Positions 1 to 21,315 of a DNA stretch of 64,000 nucleotides are shown in pieces. This DNA comes from Primula veris (taxonomy: Eukaryota; Streptophyta; Magnoliopsida; Ericales; Primulaceae), in the NCBI GenBank assembly GCA_963682055.1, contig OY821745.1, positions 379,501-443,500 of the forward strand, in the 5' to 3' direction. A program made the position numbers and the translations under genes. The notes under the pieces are model-generated. The model saw nothing but the letters and a program-made list of their open reading frames with translations, ran no database searches and was not told where the DNA came from. Position 1 is the first letter of the stretch. The number at the start of each line of letters is the position of its first letter.

Positions 1-1
1 G

Positions 2-130
2 GTTACATGGGCCGGATACAGGCCCAGTATCTCACTGAATCAGGCCTCAAAGTTCTCGGTTTTGGACTTTATCGAGGGACTGGCTTGGCTACCCGAGACA
101 GGTGTTACATTCGACTTATCTTTAAATTAA
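2..130 (+). CDS. 3'-terminal fragment of an unrecognised gene
   Basis: The first 130 bases hold an open frame from base 2 to a TAA at 128-130 (about 42 residues, ending GVTFDLSLN). A second frame from base 1 is also open, to 139-141. GC content is higher than in the AT-rich DNA that follows, which looks like a 3' UTR or spacer. I do not recognise the family. It could be the last exon of a plus-strand gene cut by the window edge, or chance. Confidence 0.3.
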   Translation, partial: VTWAGYRPSISLNQASKFSVLDFIEGLAWLPETGVTFDLSLN

Positions 131-660
131 AGATTGGGTAATTGTTTGGTATTGGGCTAAGACTATGTTGGAGGTCTTTATTGGTTTTATTGCTTGTAAC
201 AGATCTTGTTTAACTTCCTTTTAGTCATACTTTTACAACTGCAAAACGGTTTGTTACAGATATAAAATTGAAAATGTAATTGCTGTTATGTATTCATTGT
301 TTGATATGCGGAACTATAACAAGTGATTTGTGATTCTGTAATTTTTTTCTGGCTGCAATTTGTGAAAAAATAAAGCTAATTTCATTGAATCTGATTAAAA
401 AACTAGGTTCATCCAATGTGCAAATTATAAGCACAGGTTCATCCTAATCCAGTGTACAATTTATTGTTTTTCAGTCCGGAAAACATTACTCTTGGCTTTC
501 AAGCCGGTCATCTAGATTTAATGTGAAATCTACATCTCCAAATATACTTTCTTTAGTTGAGTATTAATCCCGATCAGTTCCTTAAGACGGCGAGAATACA
601 TGTTATTTTGCAAAGCGTATCTTGATAGTCGCCTAATCGGTAAAAGCATGGTCTGCATTC
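131..660. other. AT-rich spacer / possible 3' UTR
   Basis: No gene is seen. The stretch is AT-rich and could be the 3' UTR and downstream spacer of the fragment at the left edge. Confidence 0.4.
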
Positions 661-780
661 GATTAAAAAAAAAAATTCAAAATCCAAACTAGAAATGTAT
701 CAAAAGTGAAGTTGATTCTGCATAGTATGAAATTATATTCCATCATAACTCATAAATGCAATGTTACAAATCATCCATAT
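661..780 (+). repeat. Direct repeat flanking the copia element, left copy
   Basis: About 115 bp here (A-run, AATCCAAACTAGAA, then GAAGTTGATT and ATTCCATC) is repeated in the same orientation at about 7548-7665, on the other side of the LTR retrotransposon but outside its LTRs. It is an older repeat family next to the insertion, not part of the element. Confidence 0.6.
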
Positions 781-797
781 GCATGTGAGCTATGTAT

Positions 798-1312
798 TGT
801 TGGAAAATTAGTAATTTTTATGAAGCGAATGCTTATTAAGTTAGTGGTTACAAAACCATTCATTCTCTCCTATATTGATAGTTTTCATGAGGTACAAACT
901 TGGCATAAATATGATGGTGTTTCATCATTTTTAAAAGGACTTTTCCATGGAAAAAAAAAACATACATATCATACACACATTCACACAAAAAACACATATG
1001 CATACATATAGAGAGTACCGCACCACCAACGGTCCGACCGTGGCTCGGTGCCGTTTCCGTCGAGTCACATGCGATAGACGTTGGAACGAAGTGCCCCATT
1101 TAGCCAGAAGCAGAGGTGGCGGGGCAAATATCGTTTAAGGGAAACTGCTTGCAGTTAACTCGTCTCGGACTTTAGTCCATTTCGGTATCATTTACATTAT
1201 TTTACGTTAAATCTTGTATTTGATAATTATATATTTGAGGAAACCATTTTCTGTTTATTTGTCCATTTCTTTTTCGTAGAAATTATTATGTTTATTTATA
1301 ACGTAACCAACA
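798..1312 (+). repeat. 5' LTR of the copia element
   Basis: 515 bp, TGTTGG...CCAACA. Compared by eye with the 3' LTR it differs at about 13 positions plus three indels, including a 9-base stretch near 6974-6985 present only in the 3' copy. Confidence 0.9.
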
Positions 1313-3540
1313 ATCTTAAACGATATTTTTTATGTTTCGTACGTTAATACAATATTTTTGGTGTTTAGATAAACAGAAAATTATAACATGTTGACTGTGT
1401 TTTGATAATATGATGTTTTATCATCGTTTGGATTTGGAGAAAAATATATTTTTTGCTTGGTGATGATCTAGGTAATATAAATGGTTAATCATGGATGTTG
1501 TTTTAAGCACGGTGGTGTTAGAATATTTTTTTTTTCCTCATGTTTTGAGTGGCTAGATAAATTAAGTTAATCTATAATTGATTTGGTTTTGATCATGGTC
1601 AAACTCTCGTAAGTTATGCTTTTGATAGTATTGGAATTATTTGGATTGTTTTAATCTTGATGATTCAATAGTTTGTACAAAATTGTTTAATAACCTTTAT
1701 ATATGCATGAGCTAGTTAATTTATTAACTTTTGTATATGTTATAAGCCAAATGTATAATTCTTGTATTGCATGCATTTGAATTTTACATTTTGTATTTTA
1801 TAAATACTACATGTTAATATGTTTTTGAGTGTATATATATCTGACTACACATAGATTTTAGTGCAGTACCATTTGTTCAAAAAAAGAGCACTGTTGGCTT
1901 TTGTTTCACAATGGAAATAAATAATAAAAAAAAAATCTCAGTATTTCACAAAATTACAAGTGGGAATCAGTTTAGAAAACGTAAGTTAGAAGTAATATAT
2001 TAAGTACGTGCTACTGACTAATTTGACATACCAAGTGTAGATGTAGCTGTATTAAAATTTCAGATTCGTTTTTATATGGTGAGTAATTTTGGTGTTTGGA
2101 CTTTTGTCCAGTGACATGCCTCATACATGTATCTTTTTATTTATATATGAATGTGTAAAATGAAATTGTTGACTTTTAGTTACAATGGTGGTTAGAACTT
2201 AGAATATTGGTTTGTGAAACCGTTTTGTAATAAATGATTTGGGCTGTTATTATAATAAATTATGAGGATTATAATATAGTGAATCATTCATTTACATTGT
2301 TTTTTTTTTTTGTGAGCAATGTGGTCAGAGATCATATTATATTTTTAATGGATTTATATATTGTTAGTGAACATGTTTATTGTATTATGTTAATAAAATT
2401 ACTAACAATTTTTACTAATAATTTCCTATGAGTATTTGTGTAGATATGGATCTCTATCATCCAATTGGAGGATTGGTGATTATTCGAAACAGTTCTAGTA
2501 AAAACCATTAAATTAGGGATTACGACAGAACTGGTTTCGAAATAGTTATTGTAAAACCATTTTCTGATTTTCAGAATTTGGGGCTTACGACAGAACTGGT
2601 TGAATTCTGAGATTGTTCTGTGTAAAATCAGATTTATCTGGTGTTTACGGCTGAATAAATTTTTCAGAATTTGATAATCTTTTTCGGGAATGAACTAGAA
2701 TACTCTTGCAAAATCAGTTTCTTGAAACCATGCGGGGTTATAGAAATTTGGTGTTTGCGAAGGAGGAGTTTTAGTTTCATTTTTCGAAATTAGATTGTGC
2801 GTGTTTGTTATTTGAGATAACAAACAGTTTCCTGCGGGAAATGTCCGAAACACAGTGGGTGCTGGAACTGACCACAACATTGTGGGTGCCGGTGTAACTC
2901 CTATTAATTTTGCATGAGTGCATATTAATAACGGAGGTTACAAATTCGAAATCACCATTATTAAAACACTAATGTGGTGATATAATGTTTGGTATCCTTA
3001 TTAATTGTGATTTATTGCAATTTAATTTGGAGGGTTACAAAATTTATAACGGTAATCATTAATGAGATTAATGACGAGTATTTATAACTTCTTATTAATT
3101 GTGATTAATCGCAATTTAATTTGGAGAGTTATAAATTATTGTAACGACCGTTATTGTTGATACTTATGGAGAGCTTTATTAGCTAACTACGAATTGCAAT
3201 GACGAGTCGGTTACTTATTTGGATGAAAGGTTATTTAATAACCAACTTTGTTCATCCAAGAGCAAATAATTTGATGATTAAACAAATTATAAATGGCCGT
3301 TGAGTTTTATTTTAATAATAAACAAATATCGGCTAATTTATTATTTGTTGAAATAATATCTTATTAATTTGCTGAAAGAACATTTAATAATTTGTTGAAT
3401 TTAACATCTTATTTATTTGTTGGAAAAAAAAAACATTTAATAATTTGTTGAAATAACATATTATTAATTTGTTAGCAAAACATATTGTGAATATGTTGAG
3501 CTTGTTATTGAGAATAATAATTTAGTAATATTATATTACT
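1313..3540 (+). other. Non-coding interior of the copia element
   Basis: AT-rich, no readable protein. Short repeats of a CGACAGAACTGGTT motif occur near 2522-2600, and TAATTTGTTGAA-type repeats near 3350-3480. It may be an expanded leader, a decayed gag, or a nested insertion. Confidence 0.5.
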
Positions 3541-3959
3541 ATTATTGGGGGAGAACCCCGAGGGTCCCACAAATGTGGAGGTAACCCGTTGATCCTGTAG
3601 ATCGAGAATCTAAACGTACCCCGTAAGCGCATACGGGCGAGTGGAAGAAAACCTAACGGTTCAGTGGTATGGACTTAAAACGTCTGAAATAAATGATATT
3701 GTTCATTTACCATCTTGAAACCGATTAAGTTTTTCTATAACAGTGTGCATGTTCTGAGTGAGGACAAAGGGAATGCACGAACTGTGGGGGCGTTAATGTG
3801 TGAAAACGTTTTAAACGTTTGGAAATCCACTAACAAGTGCAAGTATACAAATCTGAATCATGACTAGTGGTTCTTGAAACCTAAAGGGCAGTAGCCTTTC
3901 GGTAGCCAAAACACTAGGATCAAATTGTGATAAATTTGCTTGTTTGTGGAAATACATGA

Positions 3960-5020
3960 GTGACTATTTGTTCAAAATGAGCATTTTAATCGATACTCTT
4001 GTGGTCAATAATGACATGTTGAATTATTCAACCAAGTCACTGATTTGACATGAAATAGTAGGTGATGAAAATATAAAAGCTTAAATGTTTAATTTTTCTA
4101 AATCTATTATTTAAATTGAAACACAAATATGAGGTTGTGTTTGAAGCAATGTATTGCTAAGTCTTCAGTTCGAAGTTTCGAACGGAGTACATAACCAAAT
4201 GGTTCGATGCATTTGAGATGAGTGCAAAACCAAGAAGGGTTTAAAAGGTATTTTCTCAATTTATTGATGGTTGTACTAAACACTGATATGTCTACTTGAT
4301 GAGAAGTAAAGACAAATCAGTCGAGATATTCGATTCAAGTAAGAATGAATACGTGAATTCTATTGTTGAGGATTAAGGCTTGTCAGAAAACATGTTTAAT
4401 CATGTGTGTTCTGTTGTGTTAATCTACCAACTTTAATCCAATGATTAAGTGTTAATCATTAAATGATAGACTATTTTTGGAAGAGTTAGAAATTGTCTAA
4501 CTAGTTCCGAAATAGTATATTCACATGGATATGAATACATGATCAGTGTGATTGAAACGGTGAATATGAGACACCGTTCACATAAATGTGTTGATGGAAT
4601 GACACCAATCGTTAAAGACCGACTTATTATGCTCTCGAGCAAAATGTAGTTCTTAAACGATGATTATCATGTTGATAAGTTCAGGATTAAACTCTGAATT
4701 TGTACGGGAAGTGAGTTTTCCGCAAGCTATGTGTTGAACAAACTATCGCTTAGGAAGTTGGACCAAACAGTCAGAATTATAGAAGGCATGGTGCATGACT
4801 ATAAGTTCGTGAAAGTTTGGTGCTACCTAAGAAAGGTCTCAATCTTGTTCCTTGAAGGATTTGGATAGGATCGAAAACGGTAGATTGTGTGTTCATCGGA
4901 TAAGCACAAAATATAGTGCTGATCGGTTTCTAGTGCATAAGTCAGATGACTTAGGTGCATATAGAGTTCTATGTCCGAGAAGCATATTTTCTAAAAGAGA
5001 AGCTTTCCCGTAAAAACTCT
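3960..5020 (+). pseudogene. Decayed copia gag-like and integrase region
   Basis: Translation in shifting frames shows a gag-like stretch (near 3960-4060), then an integrase-core-like stretch at about 4250-4370 (FIDGCTKH then YVYLMRSKD, family pattern FIDDCTRYCYVYLMRSKD). At about 4780-5010 a C-terminal integrase-like stretch includes DRFLVHKS, close to the family's YRFLVHKS. Several stops and frame changes separate the pieces, so no functional protein is possible. Confidence 0.7.
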
Positions 5021-5419
5021 AACGCCTGGCGAGTGTGATCAATACGTTGAGGGTTCAAAGCATTACGCTACCCAAGACAAGTGAACACTCAAACGGTGCT
5101 GGAAAAATGGGGAAGGGTAAGTAATGAAACTCCCTTTGTCCCTTGACCTTCATGAGTGAAGGTGAATCGATGATATTGAAATAATCAATGTTATCCATAT
5201 AATGTGTATATGGGAGATGCCATCAACAATGAGGTTGATAGGCACGTGAGAAATAAAGTCAATTATTTTAAGTAAATCTGACGGTTTTGATAATTTTAAT
5301 GTCTATACTCTAATCTCTATAAAAAAAGGACGCATCATTAATTAATGAGAACATGTGTTTTATAAATGGAGATCTAGAAAATTAGGAACAACCCATTGGG
5401 TCGTGGTTCCGTGTAAAGT

Positions 5420-5480
5420 AAGCCAAGGTGCGAAAACTTGTTAAGTCGTTATATGGACTAAAACAAACACCTAACTTATC
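5420..5480 (+). pseudogene. Copia reverse transcriptase fragment
   Basis: One frame reads KVRKLVKSLYGLKQTPN, matching the highly conserved copia reverse transcriptase motif KLxKSLYGLKQAP. The surrounding sequence shifts frame and contains stops. The YVDD active-site region is not visible, so a large part of the domain is missing. Confidence 0.8.
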
Positions 5481-5519
5481 ATAGGTAGTCTCTTGTGCGT
5501 CAAGAACTACACTAGACCA

Positions 5520-6107
5520 GTTATAGCCAACTCAGTGAGCAGACTCAGTAGGTTTGCCAATGAGGCTTCTCAGATACATGAGGTATACTGCCCATCATGA
5601 ACTGCATTATACGAGATGTCCAAAATGTTTGGAGGGTATTTAGATACCAAGTGTATCTCAAACTTTAACAGTACAAGGTCCATTAGTGGATATGTTTGTA
5701 CTTAAAGAGGTTGCAGTCTTATGGAGGTCTGTAAAATAGACCTGCATAGTTGGAGAAACTGTAGAGTTAGAATTCATAACGTTGAATCAAGATACAGAAG
5801 AGGCAGGTTGGCTGAGAAGTCTTGGGAGGTATTCCAAGTGGCCAAAATCTGTTCCCGCAATAAACGTGTACTGCTGCAGTCAGTCAGTTATTAAACGGGA
5901 TCAGAATAATTTGTATAATGGAAAGTCCCGACAAAGTCATGACATATTCGTCGGAGACACAAATCTGTAAGAGGAATTGCTAGCAAAAATTATGGTATCC
6001 ATAGACTTTGCAAGGTCTAAGGATAATAATACGGATCCATATACAAAATGCTTGACTCGTAGAGGAGTTGAAGCATCATCGAGGAAAATGGGGTTTGAAG
6101 CCCAATA
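5520..6107 (+). pseudogene. Copia RNase H region, frameshifted
   Basis: Readable segments include SRLSRFANE (about 5535), YNGKSR (about 5915) and SIDFARSKDNNTDPYTK (about 6000), ending with GFEAQ and a TAA at 6105-6107. These follow the order of the copia RNase H C-terminal half, with frame changes between segments. It is the best preserved coding part of the element. Confidence 0.85.
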
Positions 6108-6678
6108 AATTGGAAACCTTCGCATAGGTAACCCAACCTGAACTGGAAACTTCAGTCTCGGGTTCAATGGGAAACTGAATTGTGCGGGTAACCGAACAAA
6201 GCAATCGAGAACATAAGTTCTCAGCCCATTTCTATGATGAAAGAGTGATAGACCTGTACCATTTTAAGGGTGAGCATGAGGCTCTTAATGAATCAAGTAT
6301 CTCGAAGGTCGAGTGGGGTGAGTCAGGACACCCTTGACTTGAAAATCACCTATAACGAGTGTGTATGGCCGATACTATGTGATGATCTAGGGCTAAATCA
6401 CTAGAGCACTCGGTTGAATTTGCCAAGGCAGTCCAGGGCCAAATATGGACAACAACCAAAGGGCTTAGTAAGTGGTGTAGAGAGGACACTGTGTGAGTAT
6501 TACCCTGGTATGCACAAACGCTAAAGGGTTCAAGACTTTAAGGCTACCCAATAGTAGCATATCAGATTTTACATCACTATGGCAGGTTCAAGGTGCGCGC
6601 TACCTGTCCTTATGCAGTAAATTCTCGTGATTCTCTCGATTGCATTTAGTTGCACGTTGCATGTTTTAATCGCATTCA

Positions 6679-6688
6679 TGTGGGGGAT
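6679..6688 (+). other. Polypurine tract
   Basis: TGTGGGGGAT directly precedes the TG of the 3' LTR. This is the expected plus-strand priming site for a copia element. Confidence 0.75.
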
Positions 6689-7212
6689 TGTTGGAAAATT
6701 ATTAATTTTCATGAAGTGAATGCTTATTAAGTTAGTGGTTACAAAACCATTCATTCTCCCCCATATTGATGGTTTTCATGAGGTACAAACTTGGCATAAA
6801 TATGATGGTCTTTCATCATTTTTAAAAGGACTTTTTCATGGAAAAAAAAACATACATATCATACACACATTCACACAAAAAACACATATGCATACATATA
6901 GAGAGAGTACCGCACCACCAACGGCCCGACCGTGGCTCGGTGCCGTTTCCGCCGAGTCACATGCGATAGACGTTGTACCTTGGGAACGAAGTGCCCCATT
7001 TAGCCAGAAGCAGAGGTGGCGGGGCAAATATCGTTTAAGGGAAACTGCTTGCAGTTACCTCGTCTCGGACTTTAGTCCATTTCGGTATCATTTACATTAT
7101 TTTACGTTAAATCTTGTATTTGATAATTATATATTTGAGGAAACCATTTTCTGTTTATTTGTCCATTTCTTTTCCGTAGAAATTATTGTGTTTATTTATA
7201 ACGTAACCAACA
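6689..7212 (+). repeat. 3' LTR of the copia element
   Basis: 524 bp, starting TGTTGGAAAATT and ending AACCAACA. It is about 97% identical by eye to the 5' LTR. Confidence 0.9.
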
Positions 7213-7467
7213 TATATATCCAAAAAGCGGGAGCTTATGTATCTAATATTATAGAAATTCAAATAGGTTAGATGTTGCCTAATGTATTTAAACCAATTTT
7301 TTAAAACGCGATTAATTCCTAGTAAAAAAACTCGATTCAAACCTCTATAAAAGTTCGATTAAAAGCTTAGAAAACTCGTTTTTAAGTTTTTTAGACCACT
7401 AAAAGCTTACGATTTTTAAACGCTTTAGCTAACATTTCGTTTTTTAAAACACCGACTAAACCCAGAG

Positions 7468-7760
7468 GGTAGTGAGTTTTAATAACGCATACTCCTATAA
7501 AAAAGGAGGGGAAAAGTGTAAAAAATGGAACACAGGGCAGTACCTACATTGGATCTAAAAAAAAAACTAAAAATCCAAACTAGAATTGTATCAAAAAGTG
7601 AAGTTGATTGCAAAAAAATGATATTATATTCCATCGTAACCGATGAATGTGATGCCACATAAAGAGTGATAATAAAACGGGAGAGTAGTGAGTGATAATA
7701 AGGCATACTATGAAAAGGATGGTAAAAGCGTAAAAATTAGAGAACACAGGACCAGTTAGC
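7468..7760 (+). repeat. Partial tandem duplication, period about 216 bp
   Basis: The segment GTAGTGAGT...AACACAGG at 7468-7540 recurs at 7684-7755. Between them lies the right-hand copy of the repeat seen at 661-780. Confidence 0.6.
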
Positions 7761-7799
7761 ATATAAACCAAAAGTATATGCCCGTGTTTTTATCTACTT

Positions 7800-8045
7800 A
7801 AATTGTTGGTTTTCTGTACTTTTGTACGTCATACTATTGACTTTTTACGATTTTGTACATCATATTACCAGATTATGTAATTAGTATACCATACTATCAT
7901 TTTTTTATGTTTTTATACATTTCCGTCCAATAAAATTAAAAATTCCGTTCAAAAAGAATAGTTGGTAACAAAACAATTCATCAATTGCCCTAAAGTTTAA
8001 GCTATGCTTGAAAATTTAAACAGGTTTGTAATGTGGTAAGGAACG
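7800..8045 (+). repeat. Dispersed repeat, copy 1 (second copy at 59295-59530)
   Basis: Both copies share the order ACTTTTGTAC, ATACTA(T)T, CATA(C/T)TACCA, TTTCCGTCCAATAAAA / CTTCCGTCCAATAAAA, then CAAGCTAAATTTGAA-like sequence, in the same orientation. It is an unclassified interspersed repeat about 240 bp long, and neither copy has an open frame. Confidence 0.6.
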
Positions 8046-8503
8046 AGAATGATACGCTTGATCTCAGTATGCTGCATGGATCAACATATCTGATATGTGA
8101 TAAATTATTTTACGAAAAAATATATATAATCAGCGAAAATTGAAAAATAAAAGGCGTTAGTGTGATGTATTTATTGAATAATATAATATGGTATCGCAAA
8201 TTGTACAAAATGCAAAAGAGGCTGAATTTTTTTATTACAAAAAACATATCTTTCATGTCATAACCGTAATTAAAAAAGTACAAATCGTAATACAGTAAGG
8301 TTTGCTTTTTTTTTTTTATATAAATTTTTTTAAAGTATTTTTTATAAAAATAAAAACAAAAAAGGTAAACATTTGTAATTTGCATCAGCTGTTTTTGGGT
8401 TTTAATTAGAATGAGTGACGGAATTGTGGAAGAAAGCCGCATTTTTATTGATATATCCAAAAATAGAAAAGCGGTGACGATACATACAAAATAGATATAT
8501 AGA

Positions 8504-8534
<31 letters not shown>

Positions 8535-8541
8535 ATATGCA

Positions 8542-14748
<6,207 letters not shown>

Positions 14749-16015
14749 TCGTCGCTTTTACCTTAACATCCGGCTCCTGAGGGTTTCTTTTTTTGTTTTT
14801 GCTTTTGACTTTGATAGAAAGAGCACAATGTACTGAGTTGGAATATCAAGTTTTCTTTGTATCAAAAATAAATTTGGATGGTAAACTCCAGATCCTGCAC
14901 TTTACAGCAACCATATGGCACATAATGTTACGATCTTTTGGTTTTTCTGGGTCTGTGATCATGGATATCCTCCATTTTTTTACTTATTTTGTATCAAACA
15001 TAAAACATAACATAACATAGGCCCATTACGAAAGATTAGAAACTAATGTTACCCGTTACTACATGTGGCCTGATTTAACAGTTACTAAAATAGAAAAGGG
15101 GCATCTTACTGTAAAACAGTCAGAAAAACTGTGTTTAGGTTTGAATCGTCTGATCCAATTATATTCAAAGGATCAGACGGTCCAGACCTAAACACAATTT
15201 TCCTGACTGTGCAGTCAGGGGCACCTCTTTCAATATAGAAAAGGGGCATCTACTAAAATACATATGTAAGAGAGGCTGATTACAAGTCTGAAGTAGTTTA
15301 ATTGATGCCAACTTATCGACCAATACCACCAACCACTGGCAAAAAATCTAAACACTGTTGGCATGGAATCCAGTTTTTTTTTCTTTTACATAGAATGTCC
15401 CATGTTTTTTTGTTTATTTTGAAAGGCACATAGAATGTCCATGTTATACGTACTTATAGAGAGATGCATCCAATATAATTGCATTTATAGTACTAAAGTA
15501 TCATTTAGACGTCTTCTATAGAACCCATCTTTTGCAGCAAGGCGAAAACAACTAGTTTTCAGAGTTCCAATTATTAAAAGAATAAAAGTGAGCTGTGTTC
15601 ATACAATAGGTTGCTTTACTATCACGAGTTCTTGCAGTAAAAAAAGCTAGAAGAACTGTCTTGAATTCTTCTTGATAAGGTTTTTAACATAACAGAAACC
15701 AACTTCAATCAAATTTAGTTGAATCTCAAATTCAAATAGATAAGCCAAGCACATTGGTCTCATTTCAGCATAATGAAAACATGGTGGAAATCGCTCACAT
15801 CTCATGATTTGGAAGAAGAGTCAAGGATTCAAAAGACATTAAGAAAGATAAATAGGACATTCAGTTGGATAGCCGAGTACGATAAAAACTAAGAAATCCT
15901 TGATTATAATAGAAGAAAAATAAAAGACGATCCAGCAAAGTCATTGAAATGTATGCATAAAACTGTAACGTTGAAAGCACCACCAGTAATCTCAACAATG
16001 ATTGGAGCTTATATC
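14749..16015. other. Spacer between convergent AlaAT and PAE genes
   Basis: It holds the two 3' ends. No gene is seen. The only structured element is the hairpin at 15083-15260. Confidence 0.6.
15083..15260. mobile_element. Foldback MITE-like hairpin with 10-bp flanking repeat
   Basis: The arm GTGTTTAGGTTTGAATCGTC.. (15131-15157) pairs with ..GGTCCAGACCTAAACACA (15166-15198). The pairing extends outward through CAGTCAG to about 15107 and 15219. The block is flanked by perfect direct repeats TACTAAAATA at 15083-15092 and 15251-15260. A 16-bp direct repeat TAGAAAAGGGGCATCT lies at 15091-15106 and 15236-15251. It has no coding capacity. It lies between the 3' ends of two convergent genes. Confidence 0.65.
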
Positions 16016-20621
<4,606 letters not shown>

Positions 20622-20960
20622 CTTCGATCTCTATCTATTTAAACAACACACACACACACACACACACACCTGCATATTAATATTAATATTAATAAATAAA
20701 TAAAATGAGATTATATGAATGTGATAAAAAGTAGTCAACACATAATCAAATGAAGAGAGAGAGAGAGAGAAATATACGAATTGGGAGCTTCTTCGCCTTT
20801 CTTATTATGCTATTTATTTATATATAGATATAGATATAGATATAGAGAGAGAGAGAAAAAGAATATGGAAAATCCAACTTGCTGAACAAGACAAGTATTA
20901 TTAGTTTACTGGGTTAGTGTTTTAGTTATTTAATTGGGTTTTATTTATGACCCGCTTAAT
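20622..20960 (-). promoter_or_regulatory. Proximal PAE 5' flank with CA, GA and GATA repeats
   Basis: Upstream of the PAE start codon are (AC)n near 20648-20670, (GA)n near 20757-20770 and 20842-20855, and a TATAGATATAGATATAGA run near 20820-20840. The transcription start is not resolved. Confidence 0.5.
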
Positions 20961-21315
20961 ACTCCTGTTTTATTTGGGCCTTTTTCTTTACCTCTTTTTT
21001 GGGCTTCTTATTTTTATAAACCTTCTTTTTTGGGCCCTCTTATTTTTATAAACCTCCTTTTTTGGACCCTCTTATTATAAACCTCCTTTTTTGGGCCCTT
21101 CTATTATTATAAACCTCCTTTTTTGGGCCCTCTTATTATCATTAACCTCCTTTTTTGGGCCCCCTTATTATTATAAACCTCCTTTTTTGGGCCCTCTTAT
21201 TATAAACCTTCTTTTTTGGGCCCTCTTATTATAAATCTCCTTTTTTAGGCCTCTTATTATAAACCTCCTTTTTTGGGCCCTCCTATTATTATAAACCTCC
21301 TTTTTTGGGCCTGCC
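20961..21315. repeat. Minisatellite of TTTTTTGGGCCC / ATAAACCTCC units upstream of PAE
   Basis: About ten or eleven units of 27-36 bp, each TTTTTTGGGCCCTCTTATTAT...ATAAACCTCC, run from about 20975 to 21315. Units vary in the number of TTA triplets, and a few differ in the GGGCCC core (GGACCC, AGGCCT). GGGCCC contains TGGGCC read from either strand, the site II motif bound by TCP factors in many plant housekeeping promoters. The array starts about 350 bp upstream of the PAE start codon. Confidence 0.85.

Larger units (their letters stand above)
798..7212 (+). mobile_element. Ty1/copia LTR retrotransposon, coding region decayed
   Basis: Two direct repeats of about 515 and 524 bp begin TGTTGG and end CCAACA, enclosing about 5.4 kb. 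Relics of integrase, reverse transcriptase and RNase H appear in that order, which defines Ty1/copia (Ty3/gypsy has integrase last). A polypurine tract (TGGGGGAT) lies directly before the 3' LTR. The flanking 5-mers are TGTAT and TATAT, a 4/5 match to a target duplication. No primer binding site of the usual initiator-tRNA(Met) type is visible after the 5' LTR. Stops and frameshifts throughout make the element non-autonomous. The first 2.2 kb of the interior (1313-3540) shows no recognisable protein. Confidence 0.9.
7213..8541. other. Spacer between the copia element and alanine aminotransferase
   Basis: AT-rich, no gene seen. It contains the local duplication at 7468-7760, a dispersed repeat at about 7800-8045, and TA/GATA microsatellites at 8490-8538. 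Presumably it includes the promoter of the downstream gene, but no TATA box stands out from the TA repeats. Confidence 0.5.

Noticed and set aside
8110..8460. 116-residue minus-strand frame rich in Ile, Phe, Tyr and Lys
   Set aside because: Low-complexity AT-rich DNA; no start context or family similarity.
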